Positions 43,605 through 52,464 of a stretch of DNA of 64,000 nucleotides are shown piece by piece (position 1 is the stretch's first letter; the number at the start of each line of letters is the position of its first letter). The translations under genes and the position numbers were made by a program. The notes beneath the pieces were generated by a model. It did not search any database. It was not told the DNA's origin and worked only from the letters and a program-made list of their open reading frames with translations. The stretch is taken from the NCBI RefSeq assembly GCF_050433565.1, contig NZ_JBNPWZ010000003.1:62001-126000 (forward strand), in the 5' to 3' direction. This stretch comes from Ornithinibacillus bavariensis (GTDB taxonomy: Bacteria; Bacillota; Bacilli; Bacillales; Amphibacillaceae).

Positions 43605-43870
43605 ATAAAAAAACTCCCATCCCTATAAAAAGGGACGAGAGTTTACCCGCGTTGCCACCCTAGTTAATGCATAAATGTGCATTCTCTTTTCACAGTTAAC
43701 GCCTGCAAAACGTCTATACCTACTAGCAATTTTACGTTCGATACAGATCCTCTGGAATGTCTTTCACTAGGTTGTCATGCAAAATGCTTTCAGCCTAAGG
43801 CATTTTGTCTCTTATCATGCAAATAACTAGCTACTCTTTCCTTCATTGGAATTTTATTAATGTTTGAATG
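43605..43870 (-). promoter_or_regulatory. T-box riboswitch of hisS-aspS
   Basis: Core AGGGTGGCAACGCGGG on the minus strand (43646-43661), followed by a terminator (43607-43645: AACTCTCGTCCC paired with GGGATGGGAGTT and a T-run). Stem I features include GAGTA, AGAGACAAAATGCC and a hairpin ATGCC...GCAT. Aligned with the alaS leader, the specifier region is GTGAAAGACATTCCAGAG: GAC (43759-43761) is an Asp codon and the overlapping CAT (43757-43759) a His codon. Confidence 0.93.
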
Positions 43871-43876
43871 AATATT

Positions 43877-43905
43877 ATCATAATGTTTCAAGAAGCACTT
43901 GTCAA
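43877..43905 (-). promoter_or_regulatory. Sigma-A promoter of hisS-aspS
   Basis: Perfect TTGACA (43900-43905), 17 bp, TATGAT (43877-43882) on the minus strand. The -35 overlaps the stop codon of yrzK. Confidence 0.88.
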
Positions 43906-44075
43906 GTGCGATTAATCTTTTTCTTTAAAGCTTTCACTTCACCTAATGAAATTCCTAACTCTTGGGCAATTTCCATATGACCTGCAGAACCCTCTAATTC
44001 CAAAAATCGATGTAAATTAACGCCTAATATATCCCGGCTATTAGTTGCATTCCAATGTTTTTCATGATATCGCAT
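43902..44075 (-). CDS. yrzK: YrzK-like small protein
   Basis: A 57-residue protein of unknown function. It begins MRYHEKHWNATNSRDILGVN and has a predicted helix-turn-helix (MEIAQELGISLGEVKALKKKI), so it may bind DNA. The longest frame starts at 44102 but the ribosome binding site AAGGAGG lies within it; the ATG at 44075 is correctly spaced. B. subtilis has a small gene, yrzK, at the same place between hisS and the amidase gene; the symbol rests on position and size. Confidence 0.75.
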   Translation of the reverse strand: MRYHEKHWNATNSRDILGVNLHRFLELEGSAGHMEIAQELGISLGEVKALKKKINRT

Positions 44076-44173
44076 TGACTCTTTTCCTCCTTTTTCTATC
44101 ACTAGCTTTGCCTATTTTGACTTTATTTATTAAAATAGAAAACGAAACATTGAACGGCTAGGAGGAATATTTT

Positions 44174-45229
44174 TTGCGCATCCATAGAATTATCGCACTA
44201 ACACTTTGTTTAATATTATTAACAATACATTCAACTGTAATTGCCCAAGGCACTACCGCTATCGTTACACAGGATAATTTAAATGTTCGAAGTGGACCAG
44301 GGACAAACTATGATAGAATTGGGCAGCTAAATACAAATGAAACTTATCCCATTCTTACACAGCAAGATGGCTGGGTAGAGATGCAATTAGACGGTTTTTC
44401 AGGTTGGGTCAGTACAGACTATATAAGCATACAAGGTCATAATGCAAATCAATCGGAAGAAACGATGGCGGAATCAGACAACCGTACCATAGTCATTAGT
44501 CAGGACAAGACTCAAATTAGAAATGGACCTTCTACCGAAAATGACATTGTTTCCCTAGCAAACAAAGGACAAGCCTTCGATGTGATCGGAGAGACAGATG
44601 AATGGTTAAAGGTAAAATCAGAAGAAGTAGAAGGCTATGTATATAAAAAGTTAATTGATGCAACAAAAGGCAGAACTTTTACAGGTCTAAAAGGAAAAAC
44701 AATCGTACTGGATCCTGGTCATGGTGGTGATGACTCGGGTGCTATTGGTGCCAATGACACCTTAGAAAAGAACATCACATATAAAACAGCCGAGGGCTTA
44801 GCAGAAGAGTTAACAATGCTTGGTGCAGAGGTTATTCTGACACGTGATCAAGAAACATTCGTATCCTTATCCAGTCGTGCTAATATGGCCAACGTTTTTG
44901 ATACAGATGCATTTATTAGTCTGCATTATAACAGTGTGCCAGATATTCCAGATGCAACTGGAATCAGTACCTATTATTTTCATGAACAATTCAAACCGCT
45001 TGCCAATTACATTCAACAAGAACTGATTAAAGAAACCGGAGATCGGGATCGTTTAGCAGAATACGGTGACTTTCAAGTAATTAGACAAAATTTAAAACCA
45101 GGTGTACTTATCGAACTTGGATTTATTTCCAACCCTGAAATCGAACAACTATTATTAACTAACGCCTATCAAAAAAAGTTGGTTAGTGGTATAGTAAATG
45201 GTTTACAGCGGTATTTCGCGGGGCAGTAA
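44174..45229 (+). CDS. yrvJ: Secreted N-acetylmuramoyl-L-alanine amidase with SH3 domains
   Basis: Cell-wall hydrolase cutting the amide bond between muramic acid and the stem peptide. The 351-residue product has a signal peptide (cleavage near IAQG, about residue 25), two SH3_3 domains (NVRSGPGTNYDRIGQLN, about 37-85; QIRNGPSTENDIVSLAN, about 114-165) and an Amidase_3 domain with zinc ligands in LDPGHGGDDSGAIG (about 180-193), the glutamate in NDTLEKNIT, ISLHYNS and the catalytic glutamate in VLIELGFISN. Start is TTG behind AGGAGG. B. subtilis YrvJ has more SH3 repeats. Confidence 0.92.
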   Translation: MRIHRIIALTLCLILLTIHSTVIAQGTTAIVTQDNLNVRSGPGTNYDRIGQLNTNETYPILTQQDGWVEMQLDGFSGWVSTDYISIQGHNANQSEETMAESDNRTIVISQDKTQIRNGPSTENDIVSLANKGQAFDVIGETDEWLKVKSEEVEGYVYKKLIDATKGRTFTGLKGKTIVLDPGHGGDDSGAIGANDTLEKNITYKTAEGLAEELTMLGAEVILTRDQETFVSLSSRANMANVFDTDAFISLHYNSVPDIPDATGISTYYFHEQFKPLANYIQQELIKETGDRDRLAEYGDFQVIRQNLKPGVLIELGFISNPEIEQLLLTNAYQKKLVSGIVNGLQRYFAGQ

Positions 45230-45239
45230 GATGTCCCGT

Positions 45240-45779
45240 TTATCTTTTTCCCTCCAAAGGTATATCTAGAAATTTTAAATATTTTTCAGATTCAAATTCT
45301 TTATATACTCTTATGAAATTAACCTCAAAAGATGGATACGGGCTTAACTCTTCTTTTACTGCAGCCTCCATGTCTATCAGCTCTTGATGGGTCATTCCAT
45401 ATGCTGTTTTCCCTAGTGTCATGTGAGGGATATAATCATCTAGCTCATAGTATTGCTTAATTAATTCAGCACTTGGAGCGACTACTTGAACAATTTTGTA
45501 ATGTAATTCTACTAATTCAACTGATTCTACACTTAAAAAAAGGATATTATCAAAGAAAAACTTCGGATCTTCCACCCTTATTCGAAACGGATGGAAATTT
45601 TCACATACATTTATAATATTTGCTAACCACTCTTCACTAGCGGTTAAACCTCCTTGTGCTTTCAGCGTAATATGTGGCTCGACTACTTTATTAATTCGAT
45701 GATTCGGCCACCTACCTCGAAATGCTATTAATTTATCTTTAAAAGATTCAGGTGGTACTATACCGATAAAATATTGCAT
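45240..45779 (-). CDS. 2H phosphoesterase (LigT/YjcG-like)
   Basis: Member of the 2'-5' RNA ligase / cyclic phosphodiesterase superfamily. The 179-residue product has the two HxT motifs that form the active site: EPHITLK (about 52-58) and IPHMTLG (about 131-137). The physiological substrate, probably an RNA 2',3'-cyclic phosphate or similar nucleotide, is unknown. AAGGAGGGGCAATA precedes the ATG. It converges with the amidase gene with only 10 bp between stop codons, and no clear terminator lies there. Confidence 0.85.
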   Translation of the reverse strand: MQYFIGIVPPESFKDKLIAFRGRWPNHRINKVVEPHITLKAQGGLTASEEWLANIINVCENFHPFRIRVEDPKFFFDNILFLSVESVELVELHYKIVQVVAPSAELIKQYYELDDYIPHMTLGKTAYGMTHQELIDMEAAVKEELSPYPSFEVNFIRVYKEFESEKYLKFLDIPLEGKR

Positions 45780-46140
45780 TATTGCCCCTCCTTATTCCGC
45801 ACATGTGATAATTAATTTACAACAGGTATTTCTTTTGGTTTTAAACTTAACACACCATTCAGCTATTGACTTACACTGATTTAATATATTTAAGTTATTT
45901 TACCGCAATCAGCAATAGTAAAAAAAACATAAAGCGATTTAGCGATGGAATTTATTTTCTTATAAGTCATTATTCCAGATGTTCAATAATCCGAATGAAA
46001 TTAAAATACCAAGATTGTCATATAGACGTGTCTATAATATAGGCTTTAGGGTGCCAGCACGTAAACGTAAACTTGGTTTTTTGAAATTAATTTTTTAGAT
46101 CTATGCAAATAAACTCTTTTTAGGGTTTTAGTAATTTGAG
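45780..46140. other. Gene-free AT-rich stretch
   Basis: No open frame with a ribosome binding site, no RNA motif and no strong hairpin was found between the LigT-like gene start and the 51-bp array. It must carry the promoter of the LigT-like gene, which I could not define. Confidence 0.5.
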
Positions 46141-46595
46141 TCCATTAGATTCCAGCTATTAGACTCAAATTGAGGTTTTTTTGAATTTAAGTCCATTAGA
46201 CACCAGCTATTAGACTCTAATACGATTTTTCATGAATTTAAGTCCATTAGACATCGGCTATTAGACTCTAATCGAGATTTTCATGAATTTAAGTCCATTA
46301 GACACCGGCTATTAGACTCTAATCGAGATTTTCATGAATTTAAGTCCATTAGACATCGGCTATTAGACTCTAATCGAGATTTTTTTGAATTTAAGTCCAT
46401 TAGACATCAGCTATTAGACTCTAATCGAGATTTTTATAAATTTAAGTCCATTAGACACCAGCTATTAGACTCTAATCGAGATTTTCATGAATTTAAGTCC
46501 ATTAGACATCGGCTATTAGACTCTAATCGAGATTTTCATGAATTTAAGTCCATTAGACATCGGCTATTAGACAAATATAATGATTTTAATAAAAA
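46141..46595. repeat. 51-bp tandem repeat array
   Basis: Nine copies spaced exactly 51 bp, phase marked by TCCATTAGA at 46141, 46192, 46243, 46294, 46345, 46396, 46447, 46498 and 46549. Each has ATTAGAC twice in direct order and an imperfect hairpin (AGTC..TAG / CTA..GACT). Copies differ at few sites (CAC/CAT, CAG/CGG, TTTTCAT/TTTTTTT/TTTTTAT). The plus-strand frame through copies 2-9 is open for about 149 codons as a 17-residue repeat (SIRHRLLDSNRDFHEFK) but has no start codon or ribosome binding site, so I treat it as non-coding. Confidence 0.95.
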
Positions 46596-46628
46596 ATTGT
46601 TCATTAGACCTTCAATCTAATGAACAAT
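46589..46628 (-). terminator. Terminator of dtd
   Basis: Perfect 13-bp arms ATTGTTCATTAGA (46596-46608) and TCTAATGAACAAT (46616-46628), 7-base loop, then TTTTTATT on the minus strand. The arms share TCATTAGAC-like sequence with the neighbouring 51-bp repeat. Confidence 0.9.
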
Positions 46629-46640
46629 AACAATGTCCCT

Positions 46641-47087
46641 TTATTTTTCCTTACTATCTATAATCAATGTAACTGGTCCTACATTTGTCAACTGTACATC
46701 CATCATTGCTCCAAATGAGCCAGTTTCTATGGTTATTCCTTCATCGGCTATTAATTGATTAAACTGCTCATATAGGGTATTTGCCTGATCTGGTTTGGCG
46801 GCCTGCATGAAGTTCGGTCTTCTGCCTTTACGTGTATCTCCATATAAGGTGAACTGGGAAATTGACAGGATTTCGCCATCAACATCCTTTAAGGATAAAT
46901 TCATTTTTTCATTTTCATCCTCGAACACTCTTAAATTCACAATTTTATTTACTAAATATTTTGCATCCTCGATTGTATCTTCGTGGGTTACTCCAAGTAA
47001 TACGACAAAACCATTTTCGATTTGACCAACTATTTCCTGATTCACGGTTACCTTCGCATCACGTGCTCGTTGAATTACTGCTTTCAC
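46641..47087 (-). CDS. dtd: D-aminoacyl-tRNA deacylase
   Basis: Dtd removes D-amino acids mischarged on tRNA. The 148-residue product has MKAVIQRARDAKVTV at the start, the catalytic-pocket motif SQFTLYGDTRKGRRPNF (about 77-93) and the cross-dimer GPVTLIID with the Gly-cisPro pair near residue 137. Start is GTG, nine bases after GGAG. It lies downstream of relA, as in most Firmicutes, but a terminator intervenes. Confidence 0.96.
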   Translation of the reverse strand: MKAVIQRARDAKVTVNQEIVGQIENGFVVLLGVTHEDTIEDAKYLVNKIVNLRVFEDENEKMNLSLKDVDGEILSISQFTLYGDTRKGRRPNFMQAAKPDQANTLYEQFNQLIADEGITIETGSFGAMMDVQLTNVGPVTLIIDSKEK

Positions 47088-47112
47088 CTTTTCCGACTCC
47101 TTTTTCGGTTTT

Positions 47113-47188
47113 TTCTAAGAAAAAAGAGGTTGTCCCCTATTTGAGAGTTTACGTTATTGTAAACATCTTCATATTGTGGCAGCCTCTT
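47113..47188 (-). terminator. Terminator of relA
   Basis: AAGAGGCTG (47180-47188) pairs with CAACCTCTT (47124-47132), enclosing an inner hairpin GTTTAC...GTAAAC, and TTTTCTT follows on the minus strand. The relA stop codon overlaps the 5' arm. Confidence 0.75.
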
Positions 47189-49385
47189 AATTTATCGTAC
47201 GTGTTACAGCATATACATCTTTTATTTGTTTAATTCTTTCAACAATTTTCCGTAAATGATTCGTATTATTAATCAGGATGGTAATTTGAATAATTGCCAT
47301 CTTGTTACGATCAGATCGTCCCGTTACATGCGTGATATTTGTTTTTGTCTCATTCACTGCCTGTAAGACTTCATTAAGTAAACCTCTTCGGTCATAACCA
47401 GAAATTTCCAAATCAACATGATATTGTTTTTGAGATTGATCACTTTCCCATTCTACATGTAGAAGTCTGTCTTGTGCTTCTTCACTTTGAACATTAGGGC
47501 AGTCGGTACGATGTACGGAGACTCCACGCCCCTTCGTAATATAACCGACAATATCATCACCAGGAACCGGACTACAGCATTTGGATAATCTTACGAGAAG
47601 GTTGTCTACGCCTTCTACGATAACTCCTGAATCCTTCTTATGTCTCTTCGTTTCTTTATATTCGGTTTTAGTCCCTTCTAATGTCTGGGCAAGATCTTGT
47701 TCCATTTGCCGTTTTTGACGAATTTTATCTGTCAACCTTGTTGCAACAAGGGCGGCTGTGATCCCTTGATAGCCTACCGCAGCATATAAATCATCTTCTG
47801 ATGTAAAATTAAACCGCTCATAGACTCGCTTAAGATTTTCTTCTGTTAGGGCTTCCTTTGGTTCAATATTTAGTCCTCGTATTTCTTTTTCAACTAAATC
47901 CTTACCTTTAACAATATTTTCATCACGACGTTGTTTCTTGAAGAATGCTTTTATTTTATTTTTTGCCTGTGAGGTTTGTGTAATTTTCAACCAATCCTGG
48001 GATGGCCCATAGGAATGTTTAGAAGTTAATACATCCACGATATCGCCATTTTTCAACTCATAATCTAATGGCTCCATCTTACCATTTATCTTTGCACCAA
48101 TCGTTTGGTTACCTATCTCTGTATGAATTCGGTAGGCAAAGTCTAGAGGAACCGACCCAGAAGGAAGCTCAATCACATCCCCTTTTGGTGTAAATACATA
48201 AACCATATCAGAGAATAAATCAATTTTTAATGATTCTACAAATTCTTCAGCATCATGTGTCTCATTTTGCCATTCTAGGATTTCACGAAACCAGGTTAAC
48301 TTTTCTTCAAAGGATTTTTTATCTTTATTAACAGGTTTTCCTTCTTTATAAGCCCAGTGTGCGGCAATCCCATATTCTGCAATTTCATGCATTTCCTTTG
48401 TACGAATTTGCACCTCTAATGGATCACCTTTTGGACCAATTACCGTTGTATGCAGGGACTGATATAGATTTTGCTTTGGCATAGCGATATAATCTTTAAA
48501 TCTGCCGGGCATCGGCTTCCAACACGTATGGATAATTCCCAGTACCGCATAACAATCCTTAATACTATTAACGATAATACGGACTGCTAGCAAATCATAA
48601 ATCTCATTAAACTGCTTGTTTTGTTTCACCATTTTTTGGTAAATACTGTATAGATGCTTTGGACGGCCAGAAATTTCAGCATCTATATGGACTTCTCTTA
48701 CTTGCTTAGTAACCTCGCCAATTACTTCTTCTATATAGGATTCCCTCTCATTACGCTTCTGCTTCATGAGCTGAACAATACGATAATATTGTTGAGGATT
48801 TAAATAGCGTAAAGCCGTATCCTCCAGTTCCCATTTTATAGTTGATATTCCAAGACGATGTGCTAATGGGGCAAAAATTTCTAATGTTTCATTTGCTTTT
48901 TCGCGTTGTTTTTCAGGCGGTAAATGCTTTAATGTTCGCATATTATGCAATCGGTCTGCTAATTTAATTAGGATAACTCGTATATCTCTTGCCATTGCAA
49001 CGAACATTTTTCGATGATTTTCAGCTTGCTGGGCTTCTCTTGATTTATATTTAATTTTTCCTAATTTTGTTACTCCATCTACTAGCATGGCTACTTCTTG
49101 ATTAAATTCTTCTTCAATCATTTCGGTAGTTACATCAGTATCCTCAACTACGTCATGCAAAAAGCCACCTGCTATGGTTTCAGGGTCCATTTTTAAGTCA
49201 ACCAATATTCCCGCTACCTGAATAGGGTGAATAATATATTCTTCACCTGATTTACGATATTGATCCTTGTGGGCTACTTTTGCATATTCGTATGCTCGCA
49301 TGATAAAACTGATATCTTCCTCTGAAAGATACTGCCGAGCTTTCTCTATAATTGAATCGATTGTTATATTGTCACTTTTTCCCAT
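47187..49385 (-). CDS. relA: Bifunctional (p)ppGpp synthetase/hydrolase Rel
   Basis: Makes and degrades the stringent-response alarmone. The 732-residue product has the HD hydrolase domain (HPIQVAGILVDL; FLHDVVEDTDVT, about 75-86), the synthetase domain (GRPKHLYSIYQKM; YDLLAVRIIVNSIKDCY; YIAMPKQNLYQSLHTTV), a TGS domain (VFTPKGDVIELPSGSVPLDFAYRIH, about 390-415), the zinc-finger/CC domain (SKCCSPVPGDDIVGYI) and a C-terminal ACT domain. Intact HD residues indicate a bifunctional long Rel. Length matches B. subtilis (734). AAGGTGATAAT precedes the ATG. Confidence 0.97.
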   Translation of the reverse strand: MGKSDNITIDSIIEKARQYLSEEDISFIMRAYEYAKVAHKDQYRKSGEEYIIHPIQVAGILVDLKMDPETIAGGFLHDVVEDTDVTTEMIEEEFNQEVAMLVDGVTKLGKIKYKSREAQQAENHRKMFVAMARDIRVILIKLADRLHNMRTLKHLPPEKQREKANETLEIFAPLAHRLGISTIKWELEDTALRYLNPQQYYRIVQLMKQKRNERESYIEEVIGEVTKQVREVHIDAEISGRPKHLYSIYQKMVKQNKQFNEIYDLLAVRIIVNSIKDCYAVLGIIHTCWKPMPGRFKDYIAMPKQNLYQSLHTTVIGPKGDPLEVQIRTKEMHEIAEYGIAAHWAYKEGKPVNKDKKSFEEKLTWFREILEWQNETHDAEEFVESLKIDLFSDMVYVFTPKGDVIELPSGSVPLDFAYRIHTEIGNQTIGAKINGKMEPLDYELKNGDIVDVLTSKHSYGPSQDWLKITQTSQAKNKIKAFFKKQRRDENIVKGKDLVEKEIRGLNIEPKEALTEENLKRVYERFNFTSEDDLYAAVGYQGITAALVATRLTDKIRQKRQMEQDLAQTLEGTKTEYKETKRHKKDSGVIVEGVDNLLVRLSKCCSPVPGDDIVGYITKGRGVSVHRTDCPNVQSEEAQDRLLHVEWESDQSQKQYHVDLEISGYDRRGLLNEVLQAVNETKTNITHVTGRSDRNKMAIIQITILINNTNHLRKIVERIKQIKDVYAVTRTIN

Positions 49386-49469
49386 ATTATCACCTTTGAC
49401 CTGAAGAGGATACTTTCTTTCTAGTATCGAAAAAATATTACAAAAAGTAAAGTAAAACTTATTACAATA

Positions 49470-49499
49470 GGTCTGATGAAAGCACTATTTCACCAGACC
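49470..49499 (-). terminator. Probable terminator of apt
   Basis: GGTCTGGTGAAA and TTTCATCAGACC (minus strand, one G-U) form a 12-bp stem with a 6-base loop 10 bp after apt; the T-tract after it is weak. Confidence 0.65.
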
Positions 49500-49509
49500 C
49501 TATGTCGCA

Positions 49510-50022
49510 TTAATATTTCATTAAGGTTAAAACATCATAGTCTTTTAGTTTTGCTAGACCATCTAGATATGTTAGCTCTATTAAAAATGCACATCCAACA
49601 ACGATACCGCCTAATTCTTCAACAAGCTGAATCGTGGCTTCAATCGTACCACCTGTTGCAAGTAAGTCATCCGTTATTAACACACGCTGTCCTGGTTTAA
49701 TGGCATCCTTGTGAATGGTTAATACATTCTTCCCATATTCTAAACCATAATCCACTTTAATAACCTCTCGTGGTAGCTTGCCTTCCTTTCGTACTGGTGC
49801 AAAACCTACCCCAAGTGCATAGGATACTGGACACCCAACAATAAATCCTCGTGCCTCTGGCCCTACAACAAGATCAATATCCTTTTCTTTGGCAAATTCT
49901 ACAATTTCATCTACAGCTGATTTAAATGCCATGCCATTGTCCATTAATGGAGTAATATCCTTAAATTCAATGCCTTTCTTTGGCCAATCATTTACAATTT
50001 TAATATATTTCTTATAATCCAT
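49510..50022 (-). CDS. apt: Adenine phosphoribosyltransferase
   Basis: Converts adenine and PRPP to AMP in purine salvage. The 170-residue product starts MDYKKYIKIVNDWPKKGIEFKDITPLM and has the PRPP-binding motif VLITDDLLATGGTI (about 119-132) and VVGPEARGFIVG (about 52-63). Length equals that of B. subtilis Apt. GGAGG precedes the ATG, and the start overlaps the recJ end by 11 bases. It would use adenine released by mtnN and sits next to relA in the conserved recJ-apt-relA order. Confidence 0.97.
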   Translation of the reverse strand: MDYKKYIKIVNDWPKKGIEFKDITPLMDNGMAFKSAVDEIVEFAKEKDIDLVVGPEARGFIVGCPVSYALGVGFAPVRKEGKLPREVIKVDYGLEYGKNVLTIHKDAIKPGQRVLITDDLLATGGTIEATIQLVEELGGIVVGCAFLIELTYLDGLAKLKDYDVLTLMKY

Positions 50023-52342
50023 GGGTTACTTCCTCCTTGAGATAATCCGTTTGTCCCATACATTCATTAAACCAGTTTACTAATTCGTCATAGGTTGCAT
50101 AATACAGTGCCTTTTCAACCTTTCCTTGCTTGACACGATTTTGATAAACTATTGCTTCTTGAAGATCCTTTTTTTGAGGTGATTTATTAAGGTGAATAAT
50201 TCCATCTTTAATCTTAACAAATTCAAGCTCTGAAAACACGTTTAACATAAAGAGTAAAGAATCCCTTGACCAGCCTTTTGCTTGTAAAATTTTCTGTTGT
50301 TCTTGCCCTAAATCGAGCTTTTCTCTCTTCCAAATCAATGAATATAACCATTTGAAGTCTTCACGGGAAGGAAAATGAGATAGGTAAACACTATGTTCCA
50401 CATAAAAGCATACATGTATACATAAAGGCTTTACCTTATGTATGATAGTTTTTAAGTCATCGAGGTCATTTGGTAAATCAGTTAGATAGAGAACCTCAAC
50501 TTGTTCACTTACATTTATTGCTTGCTCATAGGATAATTGGGTAATTTCAGTAGGAGCTTTATCGTGTTCTTGATGTGTATACAATAACAAATGCTTTTCA
50601 AATTGATTCATATAGATAGAGAAATCAATTTGTTTTTTTCCACGATGATCGAACAGCTGCCAGTCATCAATTCGCATATCTTCAATTATTATCTGTGGTT
50701 TTCGAATCCCGTTCCACTCATTGATTCCCAGCTCACCTACTACTGATAATTTAGCGCTAGGTGAAATATGGGCAGCTAAATCACCCATGCCAAAAGCAAT
50801 ACCCTCTAAAGAGCTAGCTTGATTTTTGAACATCAACTTTAAGTGTTTCTTCATATTTCCTAGCTGACGAATATCTGTTGGTTGATGTTTAATATGAAAC
50901 TTCGGCTTTGGATTTGCCATCCCAAATGGGGCTAAGTGCTTCATTTCCTCAATTAATGCTTCATTAATATCTTCTATTTCAAGTGATTTACTAACATATA
51001 TTTCCTGTTTAAAATCATCTGGTGTCAATTGCTCTTGAATGATAGCGTCCAATGCTTGCTCCAATTTACTGACATTTTCCACTGGTAATGTCATACCTGC
51101 TGCTTGTGAGTGGCCACCAAAATGGGTGAACAACTCCTTCACATTCATACAGTTTTGAAATAAATCGAATGCGGGTATACTTCGAGCAGATCCTTTAGCT
51201 GTACCATTTTCTTCATTAATACGAAGGACGATAGCTGGACGATCATACTTTCGAACAAGGCTAGATGCTACAATTCCAAGCACACCTTCATTCCAACCTT
51301 CTTTTGCTACAACAATTACACCTTTATTTGTATCGATTTGCACCGTTTCTTCTACTTCTTTTACGATTGTAGCAACAATCTTTTGCCGATCCTGATTTAG
51401 TGACTCCACTATTTTGGCAAGCTCTTCAGCTTCATCCTTTTCAGCAGTCATGAGCAGTTGAACAGCTAAATCAGCATCTTGAAGCCTTCCAACAGCATTC
51501 AATCTTGGGCCTATTAAAAATCCAACATCTTCTTCTGTAGTATTTCCTTCCATATTACATAGCTTTTTTAATGCGACTAAGCCAGCTCTCTTTGTAACAC
51601 TTATTTGTCGTAGGCCATAATAGGCTAATATTCTATTTTCGCTTTCCAAGGGAACTAAATCTGCAATCGTTCCTATTGCAACTAAATCTAAAAATTGCTC
51701 TGGAAAATATCCGAGTAGGCTTTGGGCGAATTTAAAAGCAACTCCTACACCAGCAAGCTCCTTAAATGGATAATTTGGTGAGCATTTTGGATGAATTATA
51801 GCAAATGCATCTGGTAACTTTTCCTGTGGTTCATGGTGATCAGTAATAATTAAGTCAATCCCAAGCTCTTTTGCTACTGCGGCTTCATGAACAGAAGCAA
51901 TCCCAGTATCAACTGTAATAATTAGGGTGTATCCATTTTCATAAGCAGCTCGAAATGCTAATTCATTAGGACCATAACCTTCTGTAAAACGGTTAGGAAT
52001 ATAGAAATCACAATCTGCTCCAAGCTCTTGTAATGCTTGTATTAAAACTGTTGTAGAGCTGACACCATCAGCATCGTAATCACCATATACTAGTATTTTT
52101 TCATTCGCTTTAATTGCTTGATGTACACGTTCTGTAGCTATGTCTATTGCTGACAATTGGAGTGGATCAATCAAGTTTTCGATGGAAGGGTTAAGAAATG
52201 AATGTGCCTCTTCCAAAGTCTGTATTCCTCGTTGTAATAACAGCTCTTGTATCACGGGGGATAATTCTGTTCCATCATCCATCCACTGTTGCGTAGTACC
52301 ATTTTGTTTGGCAAATTTCCAATTTGCTTTACTTCGTAACAT
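50012..52342 (-). CDS. recJ: Single-stranded-DNA exonuclease RecJ
   Basis: 5'-3' exonuclease on single-stranded DNA in recombination and mismatch repair. The product (776 residues) has the DHH-family motifs GDYDADGVSSTTVL (about 83-96), TVDTGIA, ITDHHEPQ (the DHH triad), the DHHA1 motif with GGHSQAAG (about 450) and a C-terminal OB and extension typical of Firmicute RecJ. The longest frame begins at 52393, but its start lies in the promoter; the ATG at 52342 follows AGGGGTGAAATT. No yrvC/yrvD homologues stand between secDF and recJ here. Confidence 0.95.
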   Translation of the reverse strand: MLRSKANWKFAKQNGTTQQWMDDGTELSPVIQELLLQRGIQTLEEAHSFLNPSIENLIDPLQLSAIDIATERVHQAIKANEKILVYGDYDADGVSSTTVLIQALQELGADCDFYIPNRFTEGYGPNELAFRAAYENGYTLIITVDTGIASVHEAAVAKELGIDLIITDHHEPQEKLPDAFAIIHPKCSPNYPFKELAGVGVAFKFAQSLLGYFPEQFLDLVAIGTIADLVPLESENRILAYYGLRQISVTKRAGLVALKKLCNMEGNTTEEDVGFLIGPRLNAVGRLQDADLAVQLLMTAEKDEAEELAKIVESLNQDRQKIVATIVKEVEETVQIDTNKGVIVVAKEGWNEGVLGIVASSLVRKYDRPAIVLRINEENGTAKGSARSIPAFDLFQNCMNVKELFTHFGGHSQAAGMTLPVENVSKLEQALDAIIQEQLTPDDFKQEIYVSKSLEIEDINEALIEEMKHLAPFGMANPKPKFHIKHQPTDIRQLGNMKKHLKLMFKNQASSLEGIAFGMGDLAAHISPSAKLSVVGELGINEWNGIRKPQIIIEDMRIDDWQLFDHRGKKQIDFSIYMNQFEKHLLLYTHQEHDKAPTEITQLSYEQAINVSEQVEVLYLTDLPNDLDDLKTIIHKVKPLCIHVCFYVEHSVYLSHFPSREDFKWLYSLIWKREKLDLGQEQQKILQAKGWSRDSLLFMLNVFSELEFVKIKDGIIHLNKSPQKKDLQEAIVYQNRVKQGKVEKALYYATYDELVNWFNECMGQTDYLKEEVTHGL

Positions 52343-52363
52343 AATTTCACCCCTGACTAATCT

Positions 52364-52393
52364 ATTATACACAAAATCTGCTAAGTGGGGCAA
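52364..52393 (-). promoter_or_regulatory. Sigma-A promoter of recJ-apt
   Basis: TTGCCC (52388-52393), an 18-bp spacer and a perfect TATAAT (52364-52369) on the minus strand, about 20 bp before the recJ start. It argues against the longer recJ reading frame. Confidence 0.75.
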
Positions 52394-52464
52394 TTAGAAT
52401 TATTATGTTTGATTTTCTTGTATGAATTACTCTTTTAAAAGGCTCACATATTTTTGGTAATGAC

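Noticed and set aside
46141..46628. CRISPR-like appearance of the 51-bp array
   Set aside because: The parts between conserved segments are themselves repeated, so there are no spacers.
49476..49700. Plus-strand 74-codon frame over the end of apt
   Set aside because: Antisense to apt and built on the apt terminator hairpin; no ribosome binding site.
52343..52393. N-terminal extension of recJ
   Set aside because: It overlaps a good sigma-A promoter (TTGCCC-18-TATAAT), so it would not be in the transcript.
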